64,000 nt of DNA. Source: Leucocoprinus leucothites (taxonomy: Eukaryota; Basidiomycota; Agaricomycetes; Agaricales; Agaricaceae). Of the stretch, positions 36,600-48,247 are shown piece by piece. Numbering within the stretch: the first letter of the stretch is position 1; the number at the start of each line of letters is the position of its first letter. The translations under genes were made by a program, and so were the position numbers. The notes under the pieces were generated by a model. The model was not told the origin of the DNA and made no database searches. It worked only from the letters and a program-made list of their open reading frames with translations. The stretch covers positions 248,001 to 312,000 of the forward strand of contig JAACJO010000004.1 in assembly GCA_013368445.1 (NCBI GenBank), in the 5' to 3' direction.

Positions 36600-37867
36600 T
36601 TACTGTACATAAGTTTCGAGTTTTTGTACTAATTCTTGAATCACCGGACGATTCTCCGGGGTGGTACTAAAACATGGCGATAAAATTGGCCAAAGGCGAT
36701 CTGCAAACGCAGGAGAGGGACTTGGAAGCTGAAGCATGTTGCCCTTGATAATGCATACAATGACAGCGGTATCAGAGAGAATCTCACTAAACGGCGGACT
36801 ACCTGTCCATATCTGTTCTCTGGTAAGTATCGGAAGGAACAATCAGAGTATCCAGCAAATGGCGAACCTCGAAAGCCGTCAAAGCAAAAGCACAAACGTC
36901 GGTCTGTTTATTTGGAGTGACAAGACCCTCAACAAGCTCTGGGGCTAGATAACGAGCCGTTCCGGCAGGTTTGGTCGTGAATCCGCGCATATCAAGGACC
37001 AAGGAGCGGCCGAAGTCGCATACGAGAGGTACGTTCTTGTCGCTCATTAGAACGTTCGACTAGACAGCCAAATTGGGATGATTGCAGAAACAACGTAAGT
37101 TTCATATATCATTAATGACGGTCAGATGCTCACAGGCTTTAGGTCTCCGTGAATGACATTTTGTTCATGCAAGTACTCTAAGCCTCGCGCAACACCTAGG
37201 ATCTGCGAGTTATTGTCAGCCTAAACTTGTTCATATCAGTATAACATACCTCACGAACCAATGATACCCTAGTTTCAACAGGTGGGTTCGAAATTCGAAT
37301 GTAATCTCCCACCGTTCCATTGGTACAGTAAGGCGAGATCAGGGCTGGACACGCCTCCAAACGCCCAAGGTCGGGTGCAAGCCCAAGGAAAATCAGGACG
37401 TTCTCGTGCTTGAGCTTGTGCCAAACTATTGCCTCTCGATTTAACCACCTCCTAGTACCGGCAAGACAGATTGATCAGAGATACCACCCCAATTACAAGC
37501 ATAGGTGAATTCGTACCTTATTTTTTCGATATCATCTGGCTTATCCGTCGTGCGAAAGACTTTGATTGCTACCTTTCAATGTTTTAAGTGAATATGTACA
37601 GATTCCGCCACAAGGAAGACTACCTTGTAGGATGGATCGGCTACTAGGTAGCCAGTGTAAACATCAGAGTATCCACCAGTATGTGCTGGGAACTTGTCCT
37701 CTGTGCGGTTGATCTTGCCCGTCAGATCCTGTCACATTAACAAATCTTATCTCAGCTCTTTTGAGCAAGTGAGAATCGTCGTACTGAATACACACCAGAT
37801 AACCTTGTTTTTCGAGCAGTTCTGGGGAAGTGATGTGGTTTGGAGGGAGGGAGGAGCCGGATGTCAT
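36600..37867 (-). CDS. Small protein kinase, tandem copy C (intact)
   Basis: Seven exons (37867-37796, 37728-37624, 37572-37517, 37451-37250, 37202-37134, 37059-36868, 36812-36600) give exactly 302 residues, all with GT-AG introns of about 48-74 bp. The whole protein is one kinase domain: a degenerate Gly loop TGGYSDVYTG, VAIK with Lys63, NREAIVWHKLKHENV with the C-helix Glu, HGDLKP with Asp165, SNVLM, CDFG with Asp183, YLAPEL with the APE at about 207-209, and a C-lobe with WTGSPPFSEI and ENRPVIQEL. It is a short cytosolic kinase of the agaric-expanded TKL-like type; the substrate is unknown. No partner domains are present. This copy is the only one with every splice donor intact and is the best candidate for the active family member. 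Confidence 0.82.
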
Positions 37868-37932
37868 TTTAGATCGGTCTATTCTTGAGTTTGGGCTTGA
37901 GGTTCAGAGTCTGTGCTGATAGGCTCGTCCCA

Positions 37933-38232
37933 CTAGTCGAGGGCTTTATATAGCCGCTCCAGCGCCCACCACGAAAATAACACAAACCGGAAACATAAGT
38001 AAAATTGATATGAAACTTGGTCATCAGTGTGTATGGTGTGAGGGCGTTGTGAGCATGAATTTGCGGAGTTTGGGTCCTTCATGGTCCATGTGTGGCCTTT
38101 CATGAGTGGAACGATCTGCGAATGCCTTGAGGAAGATACACCACAGACCGGACGGGGCTTCGCACAATACTTGCCACCAACTTGACAACTCATGTTGAAC
38201 ACCATAACTTGCGAGAAATTTGCCTGATTCAA
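37933..38232 (-). other. Reading frame with Cys/His motif in the upstream flank of kinase C
   Basis: A 99-codon frame includes CQVGGKYCAKPRPVCGVSSS, a QIVPLMKGHTWTMKDPNS part and a hydrophobic end (FRFVLFSWW). A related frame lies at 41885-42203 and a decayed one near 33140-33360. The 3' part overlaps the kinase promoter. It could be a small gene remnant carried with the duplication. The family is not recognised. Confidence 0.3.
37945..37952 (-). promoter_or_regulatory. TATA box of kinase C
   Basis: TATATAAA on the minus strand lies 78 bp before ATG 37867. Kinase D has the identical box at the identical distance. Confidence 0.6.
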
Positions 38233-38716
38233 TTGACCATTCGCTTGGTTAGTGGACCACAGAATTACAAGTGTCCTTTATATCAGAACATCCCGAGCGG
38301 CTGGGTAAGTGCCTGTAAGTGTTGATGAAAACCAACTAGCCCAGCGCTTGCTCAGAGATAACCTGGGCCAAGGGTATGACTTTACCCATCAGTTGGAGAA
38401 GTATTGCCTCCACGATGTTCCATATCTTCTCTCTCACACACCGATTAATCCACAATAGTGAGTTTGGCGCTAATACTTGGCGCTTAGTAACTTATGAGCA
38501 TCGTGAGCACCTGAGTGTCAGATGACATATATCTTTAGTGCAAGCGATAGAGACGGCGTTACAACAAGGCTGTTCGTGCTTCCCAAGCTCGCGATTCGGC
38601 AGCGGCAAGTCGTTTCAATGAGCAAACATGACTTCCTTTGCACACGTTCTATTTTTATCACATACTTACCACTGCTTTCCATTATGTGTGCTGCGTTGTC
38701 TTTGAGCTAACAATCC

Positions 38717-40213
38717 AGACTCTGAATAGTGTCTACAAAGATAAATGAATGGTTGAGTCTAAGCCAGTACTCGATGAGAGACGCTTACCTCCGCGGGAAG
38801 ACAATCAGTAAATAAGGACAAGAGCCATGAGGGGCAGATGGCTCCAAGGTCACTCCAAGCTCCGTCAGGTGAGCATGCAACTTGGGTAAGTGCTCTGCGA
38901 CATAATCTAGTAAAACGAGTGGGCATGCACGCGAAGGCAACAGTGAGGGCGAGAAGAAACCTTCAGGAAGTATCCTCCCGACAAGGGCAGCGAGCATCCA
39001 AAAGGCTTCTTCTTCATCAGCGTGTATCAGAAGGATGGTTGACATGATGAGGTTCATACCTTGACAACAGCCTACAGCTTCCAGCTTCGTCAGCGCTTAC
39101 TCTGGGCTTGACAGAATGAGACACGAAAGGTTGGGCTGGAGGGACGCGTTAGCGTACCGGACCGCGAAGTGAGGAGCCGCCGGGTGAGCGGGAAACTCGC
39201 TTCGTGGATTTGGTTGTGTGTCTCAATATCAAGATTTAATGAGTATCGCTGAATGCTGTGTATTATCGATAGTTTACTATGATATTCCGATAGCGAGGAC
39301 AATGAAAATCAGACTTTTTATCCCTATACTTGGCTGCAAACAAAAGAACAAGGGGCGGGACGGGCGGGAAAGAAAAGCAGCGGTAAGTGGTTGCGTCGAT
39401 GTCGTGTCGATTCGCGAGTCACTAGAGGAAGGTGAAGGTGAGGAAAATCATTCGAGCTCCGCTCGCCAGCTGCTCTGCTGGACACTGGGTGCCAGCAACT
39501 TCCGTTGTATGGCACCCTTGCTCAAGGATTACGTCTAGATTTTGCCCGTGTCGGTCAGCAATTTGGGACTACCTAAGGATATGGGGAACACGCTCACCGA
39601 CTGCAAGCCACCAATGCTCTCCTCAACTTGTCAACACCTGCACCATCACCTCCGAAGAAGATATTCAGAGGCATAGTCCTCCCCACATCCTTCTCAATCT
39701 CAGAAACAACACTCCCAGGTCCCTCCTCCGCTTTGGCTTCCAGAAGGTCCTTAAACAAGCCCGGTTCCTTGAGCTCAAGGGCCCCATTGCACTCCATCCA
39801 CGCTTTTAACCTAAAGCAAAGAGGGATCCCATTCCGGACAAATTGATCAACCTCTCGTCGCTCGTCTCGGGCAGAGGAAAGGTCAAGCTGTGCAAAGTTG
39901 ATCAAGCCTTCTGTATGTCCCAGCTCGTTGGCGTCTTCGTCCTCTACGGAACGGTCGTTAGTGAGCCCAAGATTGATGCCGAGCCCAAGGAGGGCGTTGG
40001 TTGGACCAGAGGTTTGAGTAGAAGAACCAGGTTTGTTACTCGCGGCTTTGATCCGTGAACGTTATTAACGAAGACCTTCCACTCCTTCTGCTGGCTTGCC
40101 TGTTGTTGATAGTGGATCTCCGTGAGCTGATCAAGAAGCTTGTGGATTGTATTCGCACAAGCATGTCGTGGTGTGTCGTCATTGATGCTCAAAATCGAGG
40201 TCGCCAACGAGGT
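38717..40213 (-). pseudogene. Partial copy of the TBC gene
   Basis: It is collinear with the intact TBC gene at 43678-44733. It starts exactly at the common words CCAGACTCTGAATAG and ends at CAACGAGGT. Frames for MNLIMSTILLIHADEEEAFW (38785-39057) and KDLLEAKAEEGPGSVVSEIE (39594-39905) are clear, while the start and end of the gene are absent. A 446-bp insert at 39080-39525 splits the copy inside the codon region AATCC / AGCTGTAGGC of NPAVGYCQG. It cannot encode a GTPase-activating domain. Orientation matches the parent. Confidence 0.82.
39080..39525. other. 446-bp insertion in the TBC copy
   Basis: The parent reads CCTACAGCT then GGATTACG at 44030-44047 with nothing between. In the copy these words are separated by 446 bp with no terminal repeat or target duplication that I can see. 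Its source is unknown. Confidence 0.6.
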
Positions 40214-40586
40214 GGTATTATATTCCAATCATTGCGCTTGCTAAAGAGCACTCCGAAAAACGCCTCCACCTCAGCAGACAGGCAGGCGGTCATCACCGAT
40301 TTCAGGCTGTTCGATATCAATATTTTGAATATCCCCTCGTCTGCTGGCAAGTGCAGTCTGCTTATTGATAATTAATCCCACTGGTCGGCCAGGGCCTTCT
40401 AGGATCAGCTACCATCGTTGGCACCATGTGTTACGCAGTGTAAATATTAAATGGGCTTGACTTGTACGCTTCAAAGGCATTGACTCCAGAAATTCCCTTG
40501 ACATTAAATGTGGGCAACAGTCCAGCCAGAATACATGAAAAGTGTAAAGTGAATAATCGAGAAGGAGATAAACCTTTTGAGTACAG

Positions 40587-41861
40587 TCAATCAGCTGGAG
40601 AAATACAGTTTTCAAGCTTTTGTACCAATTCTTGAATCATTGGACGATCCCGGGGGGCACCACTAAAACATGACAACAAAATTGGCCAAAGGCGATCCGC
40701 CAATGCAGGAGGAGGACTTGGAGTCTGAAGTACGTTGCCCCTGATAATGTGTGCAATGACGGCGGTATCAACGAGAATATCGCTAAACGGTGGATTGCCT
40801 GTCCATATCTGCTCCGTGTTTTTTTGGTAAGCACTAGAAGGAAAAATCAGAATATCTAGCGAGTGACGAACCTCGAAAGCAGTCAGACCAAATGCACAAA
40901 CGTCGGTTTGTTTGTTTGGAGTAACAATACCCTCAAGAAGCTCCTGGGCTTGATAGCGAGCCGTTCCGGCATGTTTGGTCGTGAATCCACGCGTACTAAG
41001 GACCAAGGAGCGACCGAAGTCGCATACGAGAGGTACATTCTCGTCGCTCATCAAAACGTTCGTCTAGACGGTCAGATTATGATTATTTCAGAAACACCGT
41101 CAGGTTTTATATTAATGGCAGTCAAACGCTTACAGGCTTAAGGTCTCCGTGAATGACATCCTGTTCATGCAGGTACGCCAGGCCTCGCGCAACACTCAGG
41201 ATCTGCGAGTTATTGTCAGTCCAAATTTATTCACATAAGTATAATATATCCCACGAACCAACGATACCCTAATTTCAACAGGTGGGTTCGAAATCCGAAT
41301 GTAATCTCCCACCGTTCCGTTAGTACAGTAAGGCGAGATCAGGGCTGGACACGCCTCCAAGCGTCCAAGGTCGGGTGCAAGACCAAGGAAACTCAGGACG
41401 TTCTCATGTTTGAGCTTGTGCCAGACTATTGCCTCTCGATTTAACCACCTCCTACCGGGAAGACAGATTGATCAAAAATACCGCCCCGATCAAAAGCATA
41501 AATTCGTACCTTATTCTCTCGATATCGTCTGGCTTCTCCGTCGTGCGAAATACTTTGATCGCTACCTTTCTGTGTTTTAAGTAATATGTACGATTTTCGT
41601 TACATAGGAGACTACCTTGAAGGATGGATCAGCCATTAGGTGGCCGGTGTAAACATCGGAACATCCACCAGTGTGTGCTGGGAATTTGACCTCTGTGCGG
41701 TTGATCTTTCCCGTCAGATCCTATTCCATTAGAAAACCGCACATCAGTTCTTTGAGCAAGTGAGAATCGTCGTACTGGATACATACCAAATAACCTTGTT
41801 TTTCGAGTAGTTCTGGGGGAGTGATGCGGTTTGGCGGAGGGAGGGAGGGGTTTGATACCAT
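40587..41861 (-). pseudogene. Small protein kinase, tandem copy D (probably inactive)
   Basis: Seven exons match copy C, and each exon reads in frame: VAIKVF, HGDLKP, CDFGRS and the C-lobe all remain. Two defects exist. The APE motif is AQE (YQAQELL), losing the Pro of the conserved triplet, and the donor at 41248-41249 reads AT instead of GT. The nearest in-frame alternative would leave an intron of only 32 bp, shorter than any other here. The C-terminus is longer than in C (LENCISPAD). An identical TATA box lies 78 bp upstream, so the copy may still be transcribed. It could be a functional gene if AT-AG splicing works. Confidence 0.5.
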
Positions 41862-41938
41862 TTTAGATCGGTCTATTCTTGAGTTTAAGCTTGATGTTCA
41901 GAGACTGTGCTTATAAACTCGCCCCAGTAGTTGAGGAC

Positions 41939-41946
41939 TTTATATA
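41939..41946 (-). promoter_or_regulatory. TATA box of kinase D
   Basis: TATATAAA on the minus strand, 78 bp before ATG 41861, in the same position as in copy C. Confidence 0.6.
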
Positions 41947-42930
41947 GCCCCTCCACCGCCCACCACGAAAATAGCACAAACCGGAAACATAAACAGAGTT
42001 GGCATGAAACTTGGCCATTGTGCACGGTGTGAGAGCGTTGTGGGCGTGAGTTTGGAGAGTTTGGGTTCCTCATGGTCCATGTGTGGCTTTTCATGAACGG
42101 AACGATCTGATGCCTCGAGGAAGATACGCCACAGATCGAACAGGACTTTTGCCCGATAACTGCCATCAACTTGGTAACTCAAAACACTCATGTTAAACGC
42201 CATAGTTTTGGGAGAAACTCGCCTGATTTAATTTGACCACTTGCCTAGTTAGCAGATTACAAGTATCGCTCACAGCGTCATAACATCCTGACTGAGTAGG
42301 AATCTGCAAGTATCGATGAACACCAATCAGGCACCCATTCAGGGATTATCTGGGCTAAGGGTATGAGCTTTCTCACCAGTTTTAGAAGTATTGCCTTCAC
42401 GATGTTCCTTGTTTTGGCTCTTAGGCATTGAATGTTCCACAAAAAGATTAGCGCTTATTATTTAGGCGTTTAGAAACTTATGAGCATTGTGAACATCTGG
42501 GTGACAGTACCTTTCCAATGACATATATTTTAAGTTCAAGCGACAGAGACGGAGTTGCAATGAGGCTGTTCGTGCTTCTCGAACCTGCGATCTGGCACGA
42601 GCTAAGTCAATGACAAGTCATTTGAATGGACGAGCATGTAATTCTTCGCTCACGTTCCAGTCTCATCACACCTCCTAGCCACTATCTTCCAGTAAGTAAA
42701 CAGAACGTGTGTGCCATGATGCCTCTGAACTAATGATGACTGTCAGGGAGCGCGTCAGAATTCCACCAGGAGTCTTGGGCTTGCAAGTCTAGTTCAGCGT
42801 CTTCCGTCGTTTCTTGCTTCCGGCCAGTGGTATCTCTAGCTTGGGGTTTCCAAGAAAAGTCCTTCCCAAGCGCGTCGGTGATAGTCCGAAGGTAAAGAGT
42901 CGATGGTCAAGTGAAATCAGTGTCGTAGCT

Positions 42931-43362
42931 AGCCCTCTAAATTAGGTTTTGGCTTGAGCAACCACAACATCAAATTGAAGTTCCGCTTAGCAGGGGCCTT
43001 GGCACCTGGCTCTCAAATATGAAGTGGTGAGGATCGATCACGACTGGAGGGTTCATGCATCTTTAGTACCCGTGAACCTCGCTCAACGTTCGGTGAAGTA
43101 GATTCAATTAAAGGACACAAACTCGTTCACAGAAGCTGGAGTTCCAGGCGAGTGCACAAAACAATTATTAGATAGTGATCGTGAGGTGAATAATCTACAA
43201 ACATGTTAAACCTGGATGATTGACCTTAAAGAATGCCTAGATTAAAAGGATCCATTGCGTAGAAATTTGTACACCGGAACGAAGGGCAAAAAACGAGTTA
43301 GAAAATGCAAGCCCACGATGGGTCAGATGGGGAGATACGATATGTCGAGTGTTCAGTTATGG
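42931..43362. other. Intergenic, between the kinase block and the TBC gene
   Basis: The 3' flank of the TBC gene. No gene or further repeat copy is seen. Confidence 0.4.
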
Positions 43363-46300
43363 CTATGACATTAATTGAGATAATGTAGCAACGTGTTTAT
43401 TCCGTTTTGCAGCGATGTCCGAGTGTACGAGGACGGGCCTAAGCTCAGCCTCCGCCTATATGTCGGGGTTGTAACAAATATGTGAGAGAGTAAAAGGAAT
43501 AGAGACACACCTGTAGGAGTTTATCTGCTTCCCACATTCTCGTCGGTAAATTCTCGAGAGCAACATACACAGCCGGTATCGATTCGCACGAAAGCAACTC
43601 TTGTTCATTTCTTCGCAAGATACCTAGCGCTATGCGGAATAGGACATCTAATCCATCAACAAGGAAGACGTCCCAGACTCTGAATAGTGTCTTCAAAGAT
43701 AGATGAGTGGTTGAGTCCAAGCCGGTATTCGATAAGAGACGCTTACCTCCACGGGAAGACAATCAGTAAATAAGGACAAGAACCATGAGAAACAAATAGC
43801 TCCAAGGTCAATTCCAAGCTCCGTCAGGTGAGCATGCAACTTGGGTAAGTGCTCTGCGACATAGTCTAGTAAAACGAGTGGGCATGCACGCGAAGGCAAC
43901 AGTGAGGGCGAGAAAAAATCTTCGGGAAGTATCTTCTCGACAAGGACAGCGAGCATCCAGAAGGCATCTTCTTCGTCGGCATGGACCAGAAGGATGGTTG
44001 ACGTGATGAGGTTCATGCCTTGACAATAGCCTACAGCTGGATTACGCCTATATTTTTGCCCGTGTTGGTCAGCGATTTGAGGCTACCTAGGGACACGGGG
44101 ATACACTCACCGACTATAAGCCACCAAGACTCTCCTCAGCTTGTCAACACCTGCACCATCACCTCCAAAAAAGATGTTCAGTGGCATAGTCCTCCCTACA
44201 TCCTTCTCAATCTCAGAAACGACACTCCCAGGTCCCTCCTCCGCTTTGGCTTCCAGAAGGTCCTTAAACGAGCCCGGTTCCTTGAGCTCAAGAGCCCCAC
44301 TACACTCCATCCACACTTTCGACCTGAAGCAAAGAGGGATCCCATTTCGGACTAATCGATCAAACTCTCGTCGCTCTTCTCGAGCAGAGGAATGGCCAAG
44401 CTGTGCAAAGTTGATCAAGCCTTCTGTATGTCCCAGTTCGTCGGCATCTTCGTCCTCTACAGAAGGGTCGTTGGTAAGTCCAAGTCCGATACTAAGCCCA
44501 AGGAGAGTGTTGGTTGGACCAGAGGTTTGAGTAGAAGAGCCAGGTTTGTTGCTCGTGGCTTTGATCCGTGAACGTTGCTTAACAAAGACCTTCCACTCCT
44601 TCTGCTGGGCTGCCTGCTGTTGATCGTGGATCTCCGTGAGCTGATCAAGAAGTTTGCGGATTGTGTTCGCACAAGCATGTCGTGGTGTGTCGTCATTGAT
44701 GCTCAAAATCGAGGTAGCCAACGAGGTCGATCCAGTGCCACCGGCACTTGAATTCGTACTCGTCAGAGGCGTGGTTTGTGCTGATATAGAACTCCTCTTC
44801 CTACTTTTCGACGACGATCGGGACTTGACACTCGACGATTGAACATCTGTAGGTGACTGGAATCCCTCTTCCCCGTCTCCTCTTACCCTCTCACTACTCC
44901 CAACACTCTTCACATCCAATTCTCCATCACATAAACACTTCCCCTTAACAATCTCAATACTATCTCTCCCTCTCGTCCTCCCACTCCCACCACTCATACT
45001 CGCCTCGTCATCTTCGGGCCAGCTATTATCCTCCTCCCGATCTGCAATTTTGACGCCCGTCAAACACGCAGGCGCACTATTCCCGCACTCTCGTGCACGT
45101 ATGAGTAACAAGACATCATACAATGCAACGTCGTACATGAACCCATATCTATCTGTCAAAGGTGGTCGACCACCATCGTCGCCTACACCACTATGCACTG
45201 AGAATCGCGAAGCGGAATGAGGGTGGGGTGGAGGTACAGCGAAAGGAATGCTGAAGCGGAAATCGCGTGATGTAAGAGGCGTATGTGCGTATGGACGTGA
45301 GAGGTAATGCGTTGGAGGTTTAGACGTCGCTGGGATGATAGATTCAAGAGGAACGGATTTAGGTTTACTAGACTTGATTTGTGTAGATGTAGATTGAGCG
45401 GTGGTCGCATTGGTGGAGAGTGGAGATTGGAGAGTGGTGGTAATGGGTTGGTTCAAAGAGGATTGAGGAACAGAAGGTTTACGCTGTTGTTGGCGAACGA
45501 ACGATCCAAAGAGAGGTGATGTGAAGGGTGACGCCACGGCGCGGATACTAGCAGCTCTGCCTTTGGGTTTCTTTGAGCCTTCACTGCTCATGCTCAAAGC
45601 ACGATTGAGCGACATTGTTGCATCTGTGCCCGATGTGGGGCTTAGGGTGACTACTGGACGGTCGGCGGTGGTCTCCTCCTTCTTCACCGCCGGTGCAACC
45701 TCCTTTTTCTCTTTCAAAGGCTTGTCCCTGAAATCGATACCCTCATCGCGAGCATTCTTGATTAACTCCATAGCAAGCTTGGCAATAAGGGTACCGGTGT
45801 CGCGTCCTTGATCCGCTAGGATACTACTTGGGTCATTAGTCATCACCCGTGTAGCATGGACAATGGCACGTAAAGTGGCGCCTTGCATAACCACCGTTGG
45901 TGGATCGGCGGATGAGGCGGGAACCGACGCCACTGACACGGCTTTGGGGGACTCGTCGAGTGTCGTCGTTAATGTCGGAGCGGCAAGAGTGGGGACAAAA
46001 GAGTGTTGGATAGGCGACGATATGGCGGAGGGTGAGACGGAGGGGGCAACAGAGGCATCGACGGACGCCACAACGGACGGAGCTGTTGATCTAGCCGATT
46101 CTGTATCGTCTGGTACGATTTGCGCGGGGGTGGGGTTTTCAGGAACTACTCCTCGTTTGGAGGTACTGGCATTGGGGATGGGGTTTAGGATGGAGATGCC
46201 TAGGGTACCAAATACGCTCTTGGCTGATTTCCTCCGCCCAGGTGCACGTCCCGGAAGGGTATTGTCACTCGAGGAAGAGCCGGGAGATGTGATGGTCGAT

Positions 46301-47438
46301 TGGCCGTCTTGTACTCGAGAGGATTTAGGTTTACCCCACCAGGTGCCCATCCAGTCACCTACTGCCGATGAACGATCCTGGCGCCGCTTGTTTTCGAGCG
46401 GAGGAGATTTGGTATGAGATGGTACTTTCGTGCCCGCAAGAGGTGGCGATAGCAAGTCGTTAGCGGGCTGTCTGTTTTCCTCGGTCGTAGCGACAGATAG
46501 ATCAGGCGTTGAATCGGAAGGATTGTCGAGTTGGAAAGTGGTCTCTTCGGGCATGGGGGTCATCGGCTTTGGTATACTCCGAGAGAGTGGTACTTCATCC
46601 GCGATGGCCTCGCTCAGCGATTCTATCAAAGACTTTCGTACGAGGATGAGTTGGAAAACCCGTCGAGATAACACCGACAACATACCCTAGCACTCTGCTT
46701 TCTTCGAACCTGATGGGAGTTTTCATCGTCGTTGGTGAATATGGACTGGATGACCCGTCGAGCGATTTCTCTCTCGGGAGGCTGCAGCTCGTGCAATAGA
46801 TCATCAGCCCTCTGTTTCCTCGCAGTTTCTTTCTCAAACATCAGACGCCGGTATTCTTCCGTGTCCTGCCGCACATAAGCCATGCTGTGATACGCGGAGG
46901 ACAAGATGCGCAAGGCCGTGAAATATGGATGGTTGACGACATCGCCAGGCTCCTCTATAGAGGTCAGTTTCGATATTGCACCCTCAAGTGCATCATCTGA
47001 GCATTCGTGCCATTTCGTATCCAAGACGTGCTCAGTGACAAGAGGACTATATTGCTCCGAGTGGAATACTTCGGTTATCACGAATTCGGGATCATGTCGT
47101 TTTGGCGGAGGGATATAGTCCTTAGATGACCCGACTACGAATATCGGTGGTGGTATGTCCTGTTGCTGTGCGTCCCAAAGTGACACCGCCGAAGGCTTGT
47201 CCCTTCCTCGAGCTCCAGAATAATTCCTCTTGTTGAGTTTGTTATATCCTCGTACGCTCCCATCCCAATTTGGGGCACCGGGGGTGTCCTGTTCAAGTTG
47301 AGCTTTTAGTGCAAAGTAGTTGGTCGCATTCTTGGATTCGCTACGCGGGGGATCTCTACTTCTCCGGCCACGCGAGGGTAAGTCTTCAGAGGACAGTGGA
47401 TGGGAATGTGCTGGAGTTTTGAGATGCGACGATGCCAT
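43363..47438 (-). CDS. TBC-domain Rab GTPase-activating protein
   Basis: Five exons (47438-46686, 46632-44111, 44047-43747, 43690-43511, 43455-43363) give 1282 residues. Residues 1-251 are an N-terminal region with conserved-looking helices (DDLLHELQPPEREIARRVIQ), followed by about 700 residues rich in Ser, Pro and Thr that look disordered. The TBC domain is near the C-terminus: NGIPLCFRSKVW (A box), EIEKDVGRT (the IxxDxxR arginine finger), YSRRNPAVGYCQGMN (the YxQ glutamine finger), then LFRVWDVFLVDG. The end HSDIAAKRNKH is also typical. Such proteins switch off Rab GTPases in vesicle traffic; the Rab partner is unknown. Part of the TBC region (exons 2-3) has been copied to 38717-40213. It is divergent from COA6. 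Confidence 0.88.
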
Positions 47439-47906
47439 AGTTTGGTTGATATTACGTTGGGCTACAAATGATCATAGTTTACCCAGAGAGATAAAATACG
47501 CTCGGTGTCTGAGGATATGCACCAGGTAGAGGACAGTGGATATGGCTTGTCGTCGTCGTGGACGATGTAGAGGACGACTTTAGAATTATGATGGCACATG
47601 ACCAGAGTAATTCAGGCAGTTATTTCTCACGAAATGATGAATAACTTTATTCAAAGTTCTATAGCCACAAGCCAAAAAAAACTGCATGGAAACACTTTAT
47701 ATATGACGAAAGGAGCAGAATAGCCTTAAGCTACTGGGAACTTGTATATTTTTTTAGGTTTCCTGCGAAATTTAAGACAAGAATACCTGCTACACAACGT
47801 TCCTGATGAGAAAGGATCACGTGCCTGATCCTGCATTGCCCTCGGATGGACTTCGAGTTTCAGGACAGTACACTCGCGCTCCACACTTGATTCACCCTCA
47901 ATTACC
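47439..47906. promoter_or_regulatory. Divergent promoter of the TBC gene and COA6
   Basis: These 468 bp separate the two divergent starts. A TATATA-like word occurs near 47700. No other site is clear. Confidence 0.45.
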
Positions 47907-48247
47907 ATGGGATGGTTCTCGCGTGCCAACAAAACGGAGGAAAACAATGAACCATCACGCCAGAATCGCCAGAAATGCTGGGAAGCCCGGGACGCGTATT
48001 TTGGGTGTCTCGACCGAGCCAACGTCGTCAAAGCCGGTGAAGAAGGCAATGCTTGCACAAAAGAAAAGAAAAGATATGAAGACGACTGCGCTAAGAGCTG
48101 GGTGCGTTTGTGTCGCAACTATCGTTTCCATTGACTACAACCGCCCATATTCAGATCGAGTACTTCAACCAGCGGCGAATCATAGCCGACGCACAAAAAG
48201 AGCGTCTTGCTCAGGCCAAAATGCAGAATGACAATTCCAAACGATAG
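47907..48247 (+). CDS. COA6: Cytochrome c oxidase assembly factor 6
   Basis: Two exons (47907-48101 and 48155-48247, intron 53 bp) give 95 residues. The protein has the COX6B-like signature of the family: CWEARDAYFGC is a CX9C and CTKEKKRYEDDC is a CX10C, which together form two disulfide bonds in a helical hairpin. The C-terminal exon is the helix IEYFNQRRIIADAQKERLAQ. COA6 acts in the mitochondrial intermembrane space in copper delivery to the Cu-A site of COX2. Length fits (yeast Coa6 about 104). CHCH proteins are imported through the MIA pathway, so no presequence is needed and none is seen. Confidence 0.93.

Larger units (their letters stand above)
35001..38716. repeat. Kinase segmental duplication, unit 3
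   Basis: It contains a left flank (35150-36240) matching 27960-28560 but interrupted by a 394-bp LTR-like insert, a downstream flank (36290-36599), kinase C, and an upstream flank (37868-38700). The unit ends abruptly where the TBC copy begins. Confidence 0.65.
40214..42930. repeat. Kinase segmental duplication, unit 4
   Basis: It contains a downstream flank (40250-40586, also resembling 28950-29010), kinase D, an upstream flank (41862-42730), and the block at 42720-42930 that matches 31370-31570 and 34800-35000. It lies directly before the intact TBC gene. Confidence 0.65.

Noticed and set aside
45863..46417. 184-codon plus frame inside the TBC gene
   Set aside because: It is antisense to the disordered Ser/Pro-rich part of the TBC protein, a usual place for such shadows.
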